Made by a program: the position numbers and the translations under genes
The notes under the pieces: model-generated
What the model was told of the DNA's origin: nothing
Seen by the model: only the letters and a program-made list of their open reading frames with translations
The model's database searches: none
Shown here: one piece after another, positions 29,603 through 38,995 of the stretch
How the letters are laid out: every line of letters starts with the position of its first letter
Numbering within the stretch: the first letter of the stretch is position 1
DNA from: Psychromonas antarctica
GTDB taxonomy: Bacteria > Pseudomonadota > Gammaproteobacteria > Enterobacterales > Psychromonadaceae
Assembly (NCBI RefSeq): GCF_022267535.1
Contig: NZ_JAHNZV010000005.1
Span: forward strand, 1-64,000
Reading direction: 5' to 3'
Length of the DNA stretch: 64,000 nt

Positions 29603-30886
29603 ATGATTAATTTAATTAACAAACAGCTACAGCAATTTGCACAAACAGCAGGCGACAAACCCCGTACCAATTTAGTTATTCATCTGGCGGCGGTTAATCT
29701 ATTGGCTTTATTAAAAGGGCAATCACTCGGCAAAGATCCTATTTATCCTGCAATTTATTGGCAAGACAAAGAGCAGCAACAGACCATCGCTTGTCTAGGA
29801 CAGATTGAAGAGTGCACAAATATACCTCAACCCACAGCTCAAGCTTGCTATTTTGGCGGATTAGCTTTCCAGCAACAAGGCGAGCAGTGGCTAGATTTTC
29901 CTGCTATACGCTTTATTCGCCCCGCCTTAGAATTTAAGTTACAACAACAAAAATTGACGCTAACCTGCCATTTCAATGGTTTACACCGCATTGACAAAAC
30001 CATCGCACTAGTCAATATGTTGCAGCCACCGCAAGCGTTAACCGCAGTGGAGACTACCATTCTCTCGCGCAGCGATTTACCCAATCAAGCGCAGTGGGCA
30101 GATTTAGTGGATCTGGCTATTGAATATAAAGCATTACTACCCAAAGTTGTCTTATCCCGTGAAACACAACTGCTATGTAAAAACAGGGTTAACCACTTAG
30201 ATCTGCTTGCACAATGGCAACAGGCAAATCCCAATAGTTTTCATTTCAGCGTGCAGTTTTCGCAAAAACATGCTTTTATTAGCTGCTCTCCCGAGCGTCT
30301 TTTCTGTCGCAAAAAGTCACAGCTAAAAACAGAAGCATTAGCAGGCACGATTAACCGTGGGCGCACTGAACGAGAAGATGCCTTTTTATCGCAAAGTCTG
30401 TTAACAGATAAGAAAATAGATCGTGAAAACTACCTTGTACAGGAGTTTATTATCGCCAATCTTAAGCAACTAAAAGCAAAAATATCTTGTGAGGATGCAT
30501 ATGTCATGCAGTTACAGAATGTACAACATTTATGCGTACCGATTAACGCCACATTAAATGCACAGACAACAGATGCTAACCTATTATACAAACTCCACCC
30601 AACGCCTGCTGTTGGCGGCTCACCTAAACTCCCTGCGCTGCAATTCATTAATGATAAAGAGCCTTACCTGCGGGGCTGGTATGCGGGTGCGGTGGGTTAT
30701 TTAAGTAGTGAAAAAAGTGATTTCAGTGTTGCCATTCGCAGTGCATTAATGACAGATCATAGTATAAAGCTGTTTGCCGGGGCGGGCATAGTAACCGGCT
30801 CCATTGCGGCGCAGGAATGGCAAGAGTTGGATAATAAAATAGGCACTGTTTTAGATATTTTATCAGCACAAAAAGGTGTTCGTTAA
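29603..30886 (+). CDS. menF: Isochorismate synthase
   Basis: A 427-residue chorismate-using enzyme. The C-terminal half has the family core: SFHFSVQF, SCSPERLF, KTEALAGTINRG (active Lys/Glu region), HPTPAVGGSPK and RGWYAGAVGY. The N-terminal half is weakly conserved, as usual for MenF. It isomerises chorismate to isochorismate, the first step of menaquinone synthesis. menD starts two bases after its stop, so the genes are translationally coupled. Confidence 0.92.
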   Translation: MINLINKQLQQFAQTAGDKPRTNLVIHLAAVNLLALLKGQSLGKDPIYPAIYWQDKEQQQTIACLGQIEECTNIPQPTAQACYFGGLAFQQQGEQWLDFPAIRFIRPALEFKLQQQKLTLTCHFNGLHRIDKTIALVNMLQPPQALTAVETTILSRSDLPNQAQWADLVDLAIEYKALLPKVVLSRETQLLCKNRVNHLDLLAQWQQANPNSFHFSVQFSQKHAFISCSPERLFCRKKSQLKTEALAGTINRGRTEREDAFLSQSLLTDKKIDRENYLVQEFIIANLKQLKAKISCEDAYVMQLQNVQHLCVPINATLNAQTTDANLLYKLHPTPAVGGSPKLPALQFINDKEPYLRGWYAGAVGYLSSEKSDFSVAIRSALMTDHSIKLFAGAGIVTGSIAAQEWQELDNKIGTVLDILSAQKGVR

Positions 30887-30887
30887 T

Positions 30888-32627
30888 ATGAGTGAAGTAG
30901 CAGCAAGCAATTCAACCTTTATGCACACCTCTGCAAATATTAATTTGTTGTGGGCTTCACTTCTTATCGAGGAGTTAGTGCGTCATAATATTTGTGATTT
31001 TTGCATCGCGCCGGGGTCTCGATCTACTCCGTTAACATTAGCAGCAGCTAGTCATAAAGCGGTTAACACACATGTTCATTTTGATGAACGTGGCCTCGGT
31101 TTTTTTGCACTCGGGCTGAGTCTATCCAGTCAGAAACCGGTGGTAGTTATCACCACCTCAGGAACGGCAGTGGCCAACCTTTACCCCGCAGTAATTGAAG
31201 CGAGGCAAAGTGCTATCCCGCTGATTATATTATCGGCTGACAGACCTCCTGAACTGCTTCACTGCGGCGCAAATCAAGCGATTGATCAATACGCTATTTT
31301 TAGCCATTATCCAGTTTTTTTCAGGCAAATCCCAAGCCCTACTTTACAAATAAAACCTAATTACCTATTAACTACCATTAATCAGGGTCTCGTTAAACAG
31401 CAGAACAGCCCTGCGCCAATCCATTTTAATGTCGCTTTTGCAGAGCCTTTATATCCGCAAGAAACACAGCTTAACTATCAACAATATCTATCTCCTTTAA
31501 AAAAATGGCTCACGAATCGGCATCCTTTCAGCCACTATCTTCAAGGGCAAAAGCGTTATGAAGGTAGATCAACGTTTTCTCTGCTAGGTAAAAAAGTTGT
31601 CGTCATTGCAGGACGCTTAGACAAAAAAGAGCAAGTCTTACAGATAGCCGAATTTGCTAAAAAAAATCACTACCCTCTGCTCGCAGATATTCAATCATCA
31701 CTAACGGGCGCGATCAACAATCTTTGTTATTATGATCTTCTGCTGCTCAATAAAACGTTCCAACGGGCATTAGCGGAAGCGGATATTATTATCCAATTTG
31801 GCGACAAACTTATTTCTACAAGGTTGGCACAATTTATTGCTGAGTTTGCTGGTGACTATTGGTTAATCAAAAAGGGCGAACAAAGCATTGATCCTAACCT
31901 GCAGCTGACAACGCGTTTTGATAGCGATGCCAATGGATGGATTCAATCACAACATCTATTACAGCCAATAGATGAAAAGTGGCTAGTTAAGCTTACGCAG
32001 TATAATCAGAAAATTGCGCAGCAAATCATCGCCCCCTTTATGGCCAATACCCCCCTTTGTGAAATAAATTTAGTTGCTAGTTTGGATAACCTACTGAGTA
32101 ATGATAGCCCGTTATTTATCGCTAATAGTATGCCCATTAGAATCACCGATATGTTTATGAAAAACAACCTCTCGCGGGTGTTTACTAATCGTGGTGCCAG
32201 TGGTATTGATGGCTTACTTGCCACCGCTGTCGGCATCGCTAAAAATGCGCGACAAACGACGACTTTATTGATAGGCGATACCGCTTTTCTTTATGATTTA
32301 AACTCCCTAACCTTATTAAAACAGCTTAGCCACCCTTTTATCATTATTCTGATTAATAATGACGGTGGTGCGATCTTTAACTTACTGCCCGTACCCGCAC
32401 AACAAAAGCAAAAATTTTACCAACTCCCCCATGGTTTAACTTTTGCCGAGAGTTGCAAACAGTTCGCTATCGATTATTACAAACCGAGTCGACTTGATGA
32501 ATTTAAAGCTGATTATAAAAAAGCATTAAAAAACAGGGGAGCACTGATTGAAGTTTGCGTGGAAAACAACCAAACTAGTGATCAACTTGAACAACTTAAA
32601 AAGCAGATAACAAATGCCACTTTTTAG
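30888..32627 (+). CDS. menD: SEPHCHC synthase (2-succinyl-5-enolpyruvyl-6-hydroxy-3-cyclohexene-1-carboxylate synthase)
   Basis: A 579-residue thiamine-diphosphate enzyme from the ATG at 30888; a GTG at 30876 would overlap menF. The N-terminal domain has FCIAPGSRSTPLT and HFDERGLGFFALG (catalytic Glu). The C-terminal cofactor site is IGDTAFLYDLNSL...NNDGGAIF. It joins isochorismate and 2-oxoglutarate. menH overlaps its end by 14 bases. Confidence 0.93.
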   Translation: MSEVAASNSTFMHTSANINLLWASLLIEELVRHNICDFCIAPGSRSTPLTLAAASHKAVNTHVHFDERGLGFFALGLSLSSQKPVVVITTSGTAVANLYPAVIEARQSAIPLIILSADRPPELLHCGANQAIDQYAIFSHYPVFFRQIPSPTLQIKPNYLLTTINQGLVKQQNSPAPIHFNVAFAEPLYPQETQLNYQQYLSPLKKWLTNRHPFSHYLQGQKRYEGRSTFSLLGKKVVVIAGRLDKKEQVLQIAEFAKKNHYPLLADIQSSLTGAINNLCYYDLLLLNKTFQRALAEADIIIQFGDKLISTRLAQFIAEFAGDYWLIKKGEQSIDPNLQLTTRFDSDANGWIQSQHLLQPIDEKWLVKLTQYNQKIAQQIIAPFMANTPLCEINLVASLDNLLSNDSPLFIANSMPIRITDMFMKNNLSRVFTNRGASGIDGLLATAVGIAKNARQTTTLLIGDTAFLYDLNSLTLLKQLSHPFIIILINNDGGAIFNLLPVPAQQKQKFYQLPHGLTFAESCKQFAIDYYKPSRLDEFKADYKKALKNRGALIEVCVENNQTSDQLEQLKKQITNATF

Positions 32628-33411
32628 TCAGACGCAAGGCGATCCCACCCACCCCACATTGGTTTTTTTACATGGTTTTTTAGGCAGTGTTAATGATTGG
32701 TCCGAGACCATTAACCATCTTAAAGGAAGTTACTATTGTGTTTGTTTAGATTTACCGGGTCATGGACATTCAGCCTCAATCACAGCACCATTAGAAGCAG
32801 GTTTTACGTACTGCCACCGTTTAATTCGATGTGCCTTAGATGACCTAAAAATTAACCAGTACACCCTAGTCGGCTACTCTTTGGGTGGCAGAATAGCGCT
32901 TGATTACGCGCGTACACAAAACGATCCGGACTTAAAAAATCTTATTTTAGAATCAGCACATATCGGTTTAGCTAGCGCAGAAGAGAAAGCACAACGTTAT
33001 AGCCATGATCTTAATTGGGCGAAACGTTTTGCGACTGAAAATATAATGCAAAGCATCTATGAGTGGTACGAACAAACTGTTTTTAGTGATCTTTCTTGCA
33101 GCGAAAAAGATCGTCTAATTAATAGCCGAAGTTGTAACTATGGGGTCTGTTTAGCCAATATGTTATTGGCAACAAGCCTTGCTCGGCAAACAGATATGCA
33201 CCCTTTTCTGGAAAGTAACCATTTGCGCATCACGGCGTTGCCTATTTATTATTGTTTTGGCGAGAAAGATCAGAAATTTAAAAATTTGGCGAAGCAATTA
33301 TCCATACAACACAAGCTTAATGTTACTCAATTTGATGCTGTAGGGCATAATATTCATCAGCAAGCACCACTGCAATATGCACAATTTATAGCAAAGCAGA
33401 TAACAACATAA
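32614..33411 (+). CDS. menH: SHCHC synthase, alpha/beta hydrolase
   Basis: A 265-residue alpha/beta-hydrolase fold protein with FLHGFLGS near the N-terminus and the nucleophile elbow GYSLGGR (Ser). The Asp is around GEKDQKF and the His is in AVGHNIHQQAP. It eliminates pyruvate from SEPHCHC to give SHCHC. It starts inside the end of menD. Slightly longer than E. coli MenH (252). Confidence 0.88.
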   Translation: MPLFSQTQGDPTHPTLVFLHGFLGSVNDWSETINHLKGSYYCVCLDLPGHGHSASITAPLEAGFTYCHRLIRCALDDLKINQYTLVGYSLGGRIALDYARTQNDPDLKNLILESAHIGLASAEEKAQRYSHDLNWAKRFATENIMQSIYEWYEQTVFSDLSCSEKDRLINSRSCNYGVCLANMLLATSLARQTDMHPFLESNHLRITALPIYYCFGEKDQKFKNLAKQLSIQHKLNVTQFDAVGHNIHQQAPLQYAQFIAKQITT

Positions 33412-33457
33412 CTTTACACTAGGGTGAATAAACCCGAACAACTAATATGAGAAGAAA

Positions 33458-34300
33458 ATGGCTGAACAAGATTCTTACACACCTATTTTTTGGGAAAAGA
33501 GCGAGCTGCAATTCACCGATATTATTTATAATAAAGCTGATGGAATAGCAAAAATCACCATAAACCGCCCACAACTACGCAATGCCTTTCGGCCACAAAC
33601 AGTCAACGAGATGATGCAGGCACTTAATGATGCGCGTTATGATAATAAAATTGGCGTGGTCATTTTGACCGGTCAAGGGGATTTGGCTTTCTGTTCAGGT
33701 GGCGATCAAGGGGTGCGTGGTGATTCTGGTTATAAAGATGAAGTCGGTGGGCACCATCTTAACGTGCTAGATTTTCAACGCCAAATCCGCACTTGCCCCA
33801 AGCCTATTATTGCAATGGTAGCGGGGTATGCCGTAGGTGGCGGTCATGTTTTACATATGATGTGTGATTTAACCATCGCCGCTGACAATGCGCAATTTGG
33901 TCAAACTGGGCCTAAAGTGGGATCTTTTGATGGTGGCTGGGGGGCGAGCTATATGGCACGTATCGTTGGCCAGAAAAAAGCCCGAGAAATCTGGTTTCTA
34001 TGTCGGATGTACAGTGCGCAAGATGCTGTGGATATGGGCTTAGTCAATACCGTTGTGCCACTTGCCGATTTAGAAAAAGAAACCGTTAAATGGTGTCGTG
34101 AAATATTACAAAACAGTCCAATGGCGCTACGTTGCTTAAAGGCCGCACTTAATGCGGATTGCGACGGGCAGGCTGGTCTGCAAGAATTAGCAGGTAATGC
34201 CACCATGTTATTTTATATGAGTGAAGAAGGCCAAGAAGGACGTAATGCCTTTAACGAAAAACGTAAACCGGACTTTTCGAAGTATGGCCGTAATCCTTAA
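33458..34300 (+). CDS. menB: 1,4-dihydroxy-2-naphthoyl-CoA synthase
   Basis: A 280-residue crotonase-family enzyme. Signatures are [10 protein letters not shown], the oxyanion loop [16 protein letters not shown] and [11 protein letters not shown], all diagnostic of MenB. It closes the second ring of DHNA-CoA from O-succinylbenzoyl-CoA. In E. coli menC and menE follow; here a repeat and a peroxiredoxin gene follow instead, so those two steps are encoded elsewhere. The 46-base gap after menH carries its ribosome site. Confidence 0.94.
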   Translation: MAEQDSYTPIFWEKSELQFTDIIYNKADGIAKITINRPQLRNAFRPQTVNEMMQALNDARYDNKIGVVILTGQGDLAFCSGGDQGVRGDSGYKDEVGGHHLNVLDFQRQIRTCPKPIIAMVAGYAVGGGHVLHMMCDLTIAADNAQFGQTGPKVGSFDGGWGASYMARIVGQKKAREIWFLCRMYSAQDAVDMGLVNTVVPLADLEKETVKWCREILQNSPMALRCLKAALNADCDGQAGLQELAGNATMLFYMSEEGQEGRNAFNEKRKPDFSKYGRNP

Positions 34301-34386
34301 ATAACTTCAACACAGAGAATGAAGGAGAGGCTCTGTTTAACCTCATAAAGTAACAAACTCAGACCATACCGTGTTGATAGTTTTAT

Positions 34387-34487
34387 GTAACTCGAGGCAA
34401 TTCAACATAGCGGTATTGGTAGCTGAGTCAACGCAAAAACACAAGGAAACAGCGGCACTGTTTCAATTTATTTATCCCTCGCTGAGG
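34387..34487 (+). repeat. Dispersed GAAATAGCGG-core repeat, copy D (full length)
   Basis: Begins GTAACTCGAGGCAATT and contains ATAGCGGTATTGGTAGCTGA, GGAAACAGCGGCACTG and TTTATCCCTCGCTGAGG. It aligns along its whole length with copy C. The last part can fold through TTATTTA and TAAATAA. It lies in the 368-base gap between menB and the peroxiredoxin gene, which holds no convincing gene. Confidence 0.7.
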
Positions 34488-34668
34488 CTAAATAAGCAAC
34501 AGATCAAAATCTGCCTCTCAAACCTATATCTAGTAATTTTTTTTTTGATAGAGATAAACTATCAACTTGATTGGTATAAACAGTTCGATTCTGACTATAC
34601 TTTCACGCATGCTAGGCAACGATATAGCAAGCACAATATGATTAACTGATTATTAAAAGGAAAACATC

Positions 34669-35271
34669 ATGGTATTAGTAGGAAAGCAAGCACCTGACTT
34701 TACAGCCGCAGCAGTGCTCGGTAATGGCGACATTGTCGATAGCTTTAATCTTAAAGACTTTACCCAAGGTAAAGAAGTGGTTATATTCTTCTACCCTCTT
34801 GATTTTACTTTTGTATGTCCCTCTGAGCTAATTGCATTCGATAAACGTTTTGGTGAATTCCAAGCACGCGGTGTTGAAGTGATTGGTATTTCAATTGACT
34901 CTCAATTTACTCATAATGCATGGCGTAATACGGCTATCAATGATGGTGGTATTGGTGCGGTTCAGTATCCGCTGGTTGCAGATGTGAAACATGAAATTTG
35001 TAAAGCCTACGATGTTGAGTTAGCAGAGGCTGGTGTTGCATTACGCGGTTCATTCTTAATCGACAAAAATGGCTTAGTTCGTCATCAAGTGGTTAACGAT
35101 CTTCCACTGGGTCGTAATATTGATGAGATGTTACGTATGGTTGATGCGCTGCAATTCCACGAAGAGCATGGCGAAGTTTGTCCTGCACAATGGGCAAAAG
35201 ATAAAGCGGGTATGGAAGCCACTCCAGAAGGTGTGGCTAAGTACCTAGCAGCTAACAGCGACGATTTATAA
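34669..35271 (+). CDS. Typical 2-Cys peroxiredoxin (AhpC/Prx1 family)
   Basis: A 200-residue peroxidase. The peroxidatic C50 sits in FYPLDFTFVCP and the resolving C171 in HGEVCPAQW. GGIG takes the place of the eukaryotic-type GGLG and the tail lacks a terminal YF motif, so a robust, inactivation-resistant form is likely. It reduces H2O2 and organic peroxides using thioredoxin or AhpF; no ahpF is adjacent. It has an AAAGGA ribosome site and its own terminator. It could be called ahpC or tsaA; the sequence alone does not decide the reductant. Confidence 0.92.
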   Translation: MVLVGKQAPDFTAAAVLGNGDIVDSFNLKDFTQGKEVVIFFYPLDFTFVCPSELIAFDKRFGEFQARGVEVIGISIDSQFTHNAWRNTAINDGGIGAVQYPLVADVKHEICKAYDVELAEAGVALRGSFLIDKNGLVRHQVVNDLPLGRNIDEMLRMVDALQFHEEHGEVCPAQWAKDKAGMEATPEGVAKYLAANSDDL

Positions 35272-35298
35272 GCGATCATCAGTAAGCCCGTGAATTAA

Positions 35299-35332
35299 TA
35301 AAGCGGCCTCTTTATAGAGGTCGTTTTATTAT
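35299..35332 (+). terminator. Terminator of the peroxiredoxin gene
   Basis: A GCGGCCTC/GAGGTCGT stem with one G-U pair around TTTATA, followed by TTTTATT; 28 bases past the stop. Confidence 0.78.
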
Positions 35333-35340
35333 CCCTGAGT

Positions 35341-35646
35341 TTATTTTAATGAGGCGTAGTAAGCCGCTAAGTTGGCCATCTCAATATCCGAGAGTAGATC
35401 GGCTTGTGCTTTCATAATGACAGACAGACCACCTTGGCGCTGACCTGATTTGTAAGCTTTTAATGACGCGTATAAATAAGCTTCTTTTTGTCCTCTTAAA
35501 TTTGGATAGATAGGTACCGCAGAGATACCACCAGCACCATGGCACACCGTACAAGCAGCTGATCTAGCTTGACCTGCGCTAATATTTGCAGCCGATACTA
35601 GCGTCGGCAATGCAAACATTAATGAAACAAGTAATATTTTTTTCAT
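35341..35646 (-). CDS. Periplasmic monohaem cytochrome c (c553/c4-like)
   Basis: A 101-residue protein from the ATG at 35646, set by AAGGAG five bases upstream. Residues 1-19 are a signal peptide ending LVSA. The haem site CTVCH is at 32-36 and the likely distal ligand is M78 in SVIMKA. This is a class I cytochrome c of one domain, resembling half of cytochrome c4 or c553 electron carriers. Its partner is unknown; it is monocistronic and convergent with the peroxiredoxin gene. Confidence 0.88.
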   Translation of the reverse strand: MKKILLVSLMFALPTLVSAANISAGQARSAACTVCHGAGGISAVPIYPNLRGQKEAYLYASLKAYKSGQRQGGLSVIMKAQADLLSDIEMANLAAYYASLK

Positions 35647-35726
35647 TAAGTCTCCTTTTATTCTGGTTAAATGATTCTCCGTCGACAGCATCTACTATTC
35701 TAAATAGAGAATGCCTTCCCCCTGAT

Positions 35727-35800
35727 ATACCCATCATACCTCAAGGTGCTTTCTCAGGACTTAGCGTAAGCCAAATTGCATATTGAGGTGACATGGGTAT
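35727..35800. repeat. Short MITE-like element with inverted ATACCCAT ends
   Basis: The left end (ATACCCAT, then CATACCTCAAGGTGC) and the reverse complement of the right end (ATACCCAT, then GTCACCTCAATATGC) agree at 18 of 23 bases, the first 8 perfectly. The 74-base element sits between cytochrome c and carbonic anhydrase genes and could fold into a long hairpin. Confidence 0.65.
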
Positions 35801-35803
35801 CGA

Positions 35804-36433
35804 TTAACCAATATGGTATAAATCATTAATTTTATCTAAGTTATCAAAATTCATATTGAGGTCCTTTAAACGTCCATCTTTCACTGAATAAATAAATCCA
35901 TGCACCGTTAATGCCTGTCCTCTTGCCCACGCTTGCTGAACACAAGTGGTATGACAGACATTTTTCGCTTGTTCAATTACATTAAGTTCTGTCAAATAGT
36001 TTAAACGTTGCTCATCGGTCATCTGCTCATCAAAACTATCGCTATATTTTACATAGGTATCTTTAATGTTGCGCAGCCACCCATCAATTAAATCATAGGA
36101 CTGCTTTTTCATAGCAGCCTTTATGCCACCACAATCATAATGCCCCGTAACAATAATATGTTTTACCTTGAGTACATCCACCGCATATTGAATAACTGAC
36201 ATACAGCTTAAATCGGTATGGATCACCAAATTGGCAATATTACGATGTACGAAAATATCACCCGGCATCATGCCTAAAAGTTGAATCGCAGGTACTCGGC
36301 TATCAGAACAGCCAATCCATAAATAATCGGGTGATTGTTGTTCCGCCAGTTGAGAAAAAAAGGTTGGATCTTCTTTATTTATTTTCGCGGCCCACTCTTC
36401 ATTTCTCTTTAATAACTCATCTAATAAGCTCAT
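35804..36433 (-). CDS. can: Beta-class carbonic anhydrase
   Basis: A 209-residue zinc enzyme. The ligands C42, H98 and C101 and the D44-R46 dyad (CSDSR, GHYDCGG) are all present. It interconverts CO2 and bicarbonate in the cytoplasm, feeding carboxylation reactions. Length is close to E. coli Can (220). It ends four bases from a MITE-like repeat that may act as its transcript end. It is divergent from yheU. Confidence 0.94.
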   Translation of the reverse strand: MSLLDELLKRNEEWAAKINKEDPTFFSQLAEQQSPDYLWIGCSDSRVPAIQLLGMMPGDIFVHRNIANLVIHTDLSCMSVIQYAVDVLKVKHIIVTGHYDCGGIKAAMKKQSYDLIDGWLRNIKDTYVKYSDSFDEQMTDEQRLNYLTELNVIEQAKNVCHTTCVQQAWARGQALTVHGFIYSVKDGRLKDLNMNFDNLDKINDLYHIG

Positions 36434-36536
36434 ACTTCACCTTTTATATATATACCTAAGCGACATTTGGGTATGCCCAAATAGTTTCGATATAATCGAC
36501 TTTAGCCCTCATTGCCACTGACATTGTAGGAAAGAT

Positions 36537-36755
36537 ATGCTTATACCCTATCAAGATCTAGATTTCGACACATTACATAATTTAATCGAGTATTTTATAT
36601 TGCGAGAAGGAACAGACTACGGTGAGCAAGAAGTCTCTTTGCTGGAAAAAACTGAAAATGTGTTGCAGCAACTCAAAAAAGGAACGGTGGTTATCTTATA
36701 TTCAGAACTCTCTGAGAGTGTTACGCTGATTCGTAAAAGCCAGCTTAATTCTTAG
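36537..36755 (+). CDS. yheU: YheU family protein (UPF0270)
   Basis: A 72-residue protein starting MLIPYQDLDFDTLHNLIE and containing FILREGTDYGEQE, which aligns along its whole length with E. coli YheU. The function of the family is unknown. In E. coli yheU lies near crp, and here crp is the next gene, so this is conserved gene order. Confidence 0.92.
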   Translation: MLIPYQDLDFDTLHNLIEYFILREGTDYGEQEVSLLEKTENVLQQLKKGTVVILYSELSESVTLIRKSQLNS

Positions 36756-36989
36756 GTGCTTACTAATTAAGCACTCAATTACGTCTGCTAGCTTTAAAAT
36801 ATATTAAAACAAACGTTTGATTGATAAAACCTTTGTTTTTTTTGACAAAGATCTAAGTTCTTCAACAACATAAAAAGATAAGTGTTATCGACAGCACGTA
36901 AAAAGAGATACAATTACTATTATTAATCTCATATTGAAAAACAACTTGAGATAGCAAATTAGCTACTCAATACCGATTAAGGGAAATCT

Positions 36990-37628
36990 ATGATCATCAC
37001 CAAACCTCAAGCCGATCCAACCTTAGAGTGGTTTTTATCACACTGCCATACACATAAATACCCGGCCAAAAGTATGCTTATCCACGCAGGTGAAAAAGCC
37101 GATACTCTTTACTTTATCGTGAAAGGATCAGTCGCTGTTTTGATCAAAGATGAAGAAGGTAAAGAGATGATCTTATCTTACCTCAATCAAGGAGACTTTC
37201 TTGGTGAATTAGGCTTATTTGATAAAGAAGAAGATCCAATTCGCAGTGCATCTGTTAAAGCCAAATCGTCTTGCGAAGTAGCAGAAATCTCGTATAAGAA
37301 GTTTACTCAACTGATTACTGTTAATCCTGAAATTTTAATGCGTTTATCACGCCAAATGGCAAATCGCCTACAAATCACCAGTCAGAAAGTCGGTAGTTTA
37401 GCCTTCTTAGATGTCACTGGCCGTATTGCGAATACATTACTTGACCTTGCAAAACAACCGGATGCGATGACGCATCCTGATGGTATGCAGATCAAAATTA
37501 CTCGTCAAGAAATTGGGCAAATTGTAGGCTGCTCGCGCGAAACTGTTGGGCGAATCCTGAAAATGCTTGAAGAGCAAGGTTTAATCTCTGCTCACGGTAA
37601 AACCATTGTTGTATTTGGCACCCGTTAA
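36990..37628 (+). CDS. crp: Crp, cyclic AMP receptor protein
   Basis: A 212-residue global regulator, highly similar to E. coli Crp. The cAMP pocket has GELGLF and RSA; the linker and helix-turn-helix have [19 protein letters not shown]. The loop between them ([12 protein letters not shown]) is two residues longer than in E. coli, but the contact Arg and Ser are kept. A poor TGTTA-N6-GCACG site at 36883-36898 may allow autoregulation. It lies one gene away from the maltose locus, whose promoters it would be expected to control. Confidence 0.97.
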   Translation: MIITKPQADPTLEWFLSHCHTHKYPAKSMLIHAGEKADTLYFIVKGSVAVLIKDEEGKEMILSYLNQGDFLGELGLFDKEEDPIRSASVKAKSSCEVAEISYKKFTQLITVNPEILMRLSRQMANRLQITSQKVGSLAFLDVTGRIANTLLDLAKQPDAMTHPDGMQIKITRQEIGQIVGCSRETVGRILKMLEEQGLISAHGKTIVVFGTR

Positions 37629-38029
37629 TGAAATAGAGTAGGGTGAGGTGCCTGCCTCATCCCTCTCATTGCCCCATAAATCTAGCTTTTCTCACCACTA
37701 ACAGCCCATCAAGCAGCAGCACCTCGCAGCGACAATAGAATTAGAGTTTCCTTTGCAGTTTATAACTTGAGAAAACGCCAGATTCCCTCCGCTATTGTAG
37801 CAACTCCCAGTTAAGACAGCCCTGCCATCATGCACTGTATTGGCCAGTCGGAGTATCAGGGTTAACGCTATTTTAGAAACTTACTCGCCAGCGGAACAGT
37901 TTTTGTACCTTCAACTTCTCCAGTGGCTTCTTTCCTCCCCCTGTTAACTAGAGACGCACTTGCCAGTCAAATTATTCACCCGTAATAATACTTTCTTATA
38001 AGCAGTTAAGGGAACAGGTTGCGCCGATT
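37629..38029. other. Intergenic region between crp and malG
   Basis: A hairpin just after crp (GGGTGAGG and CCTCATCCC, about 37641-37663) may end its transcript. The rest shows no gene, no tRNA and no clear repeat. On the minus strand a GGGGGAGGA string (about 37930-37941) resembles a MalT box, but it sits downstream of malG. Confidence 0.4.
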
Positions 38030-38066
38030 AAACAAAAAAAAACAGCCCCCGAAGGAGCTGTTTGCA
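38030..38066 (-). terminator. Terminator of malE-malF-malG
   Basis: AACAGCTCC/GGGGCTGTT stem with a TTCG-type loop and a T10 run on the minus strand, 22 bases past malG. Confidence 0.85.
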
Positions 38067-38087
38067 AAACTGAATAACGACTAGCCG

Positions 38088-38984
38088 TTAGCCTTTGTTA
38101 CCACCTGCAGTTAAACCACCCACTAACCATCTCTGTGCAAGCATAAACACGATAGTGATAGGCATTGCAGAAAGTACTGCTGCGGCTGCGAAATCACCCC
38201 ACAGGTAGTTTTGCGGCTGCAAGTACTGTTGCATACCTACTGCAAGGGTATATTTATCAACGGGAACATCCACTAGCAGCAATGATGCCACAGGCACTTC
38301 AGTTACCGCCCCCACAAATGAGAGAATAAATACTACAGCTAAAATTGGCACAGAAAGGGGTAATAGAACCAATCTAAATGCTTGCCAAGGCGTTGCACCA
38401 TCTAATGATGCGGCCTCTTCTAGCGAGATATCAATGGTCTCAAAATAGCCTTTGATAGTCCAAACGTGTAGTGCAATCCCCCCTAAATAAGCGAAGATTA
38501 GACCACCGTGCGTATTTAAACCAAGGAAGGGGATGTATTCACCAACTTTATCAAACAACGCATATAATGCAACCAATGCAAGTACTGCAGGAAACATTTG
38601 AAATATCAACATTCCTTCTAACAATACTTTTTTACCCGCAAATTTCATTCGCGCAAAAGCATATGCAGAGGTCGTTGATAATGCAACCACCAAAATAGAG
38701 GTGATCCCTGCAACCTTCACTGAGTTCCACAGCCAAGACAACACTGGAAATGGTGGATTTGTAATCGAACCATCCGCATTATCAACCGCAAAACCGAGTG
38801 CAAGTTTCCAATGCTCTAAAGTTGGGTGCTCTGGAATCAAAGATCCTGCGGCAAAGTTACCTTCTCGAAATGAGATAGCAATAACCATTAATAATGGAAA
38901 TAAGATTGTTGCACAAAATAACAGTAAAAACAGATGGGCGAACCAAACGCGTTTTTTTTCATTTTTAGATTTTACAATTGGCAT
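38088..38984 (-). CDS. malG: Maltose/maltodextrin ABC transporter permease MalG
   Basis: A 298-residue inner-membrane permease with six helices. The EAA loop that docks on MalK reads [21 protein letters not shown]. The C-terminus [15 protein letters not shown] matches E. coli MalG, including the tail that reaches into the MalE binding site. It follows malF by 11 bases in the malE-F-G operon. With MalF it forms the translocation pore for maltose and maltodextrins. Confidence 0.96.
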   Translation of the reverse strand: MPIVKSKNEKKRVWFAHLFLLLFCATILFPLLMVIAISFREGNFAAGSLIPEHPTLEHWKLALGFAVDNADGSITNPPFPVLSWLWNSVKVAGITSILVVALSTTSAYAFARMKFAGKKVLLEGMLIFQMFPAVLALVALYALFDKVGEYIPFLGLNTHGGLIFAYLGGIALHVWTIKGYFETIDISLEEAASLDGATPWQAFRLVLLPLSVPILAVVFILSFVGAVTEVPVASLLLVDVPVDKYTLAVGMQQYLQPQNYLWGDFAAAAVLSAMPITIVFMLAQRWLVGGLTAGGNKG

Positions 38985-38995
38985 AACATTATTCC

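Noticed and set aside
34371-34649. 92-codon plus-strand frame between menB and the peroxiredoxin
   Set aside because: Mostly covers dispersed repeat copy D and a T-rich run; no ribosome site and the frame is not kept in other repeat copies.
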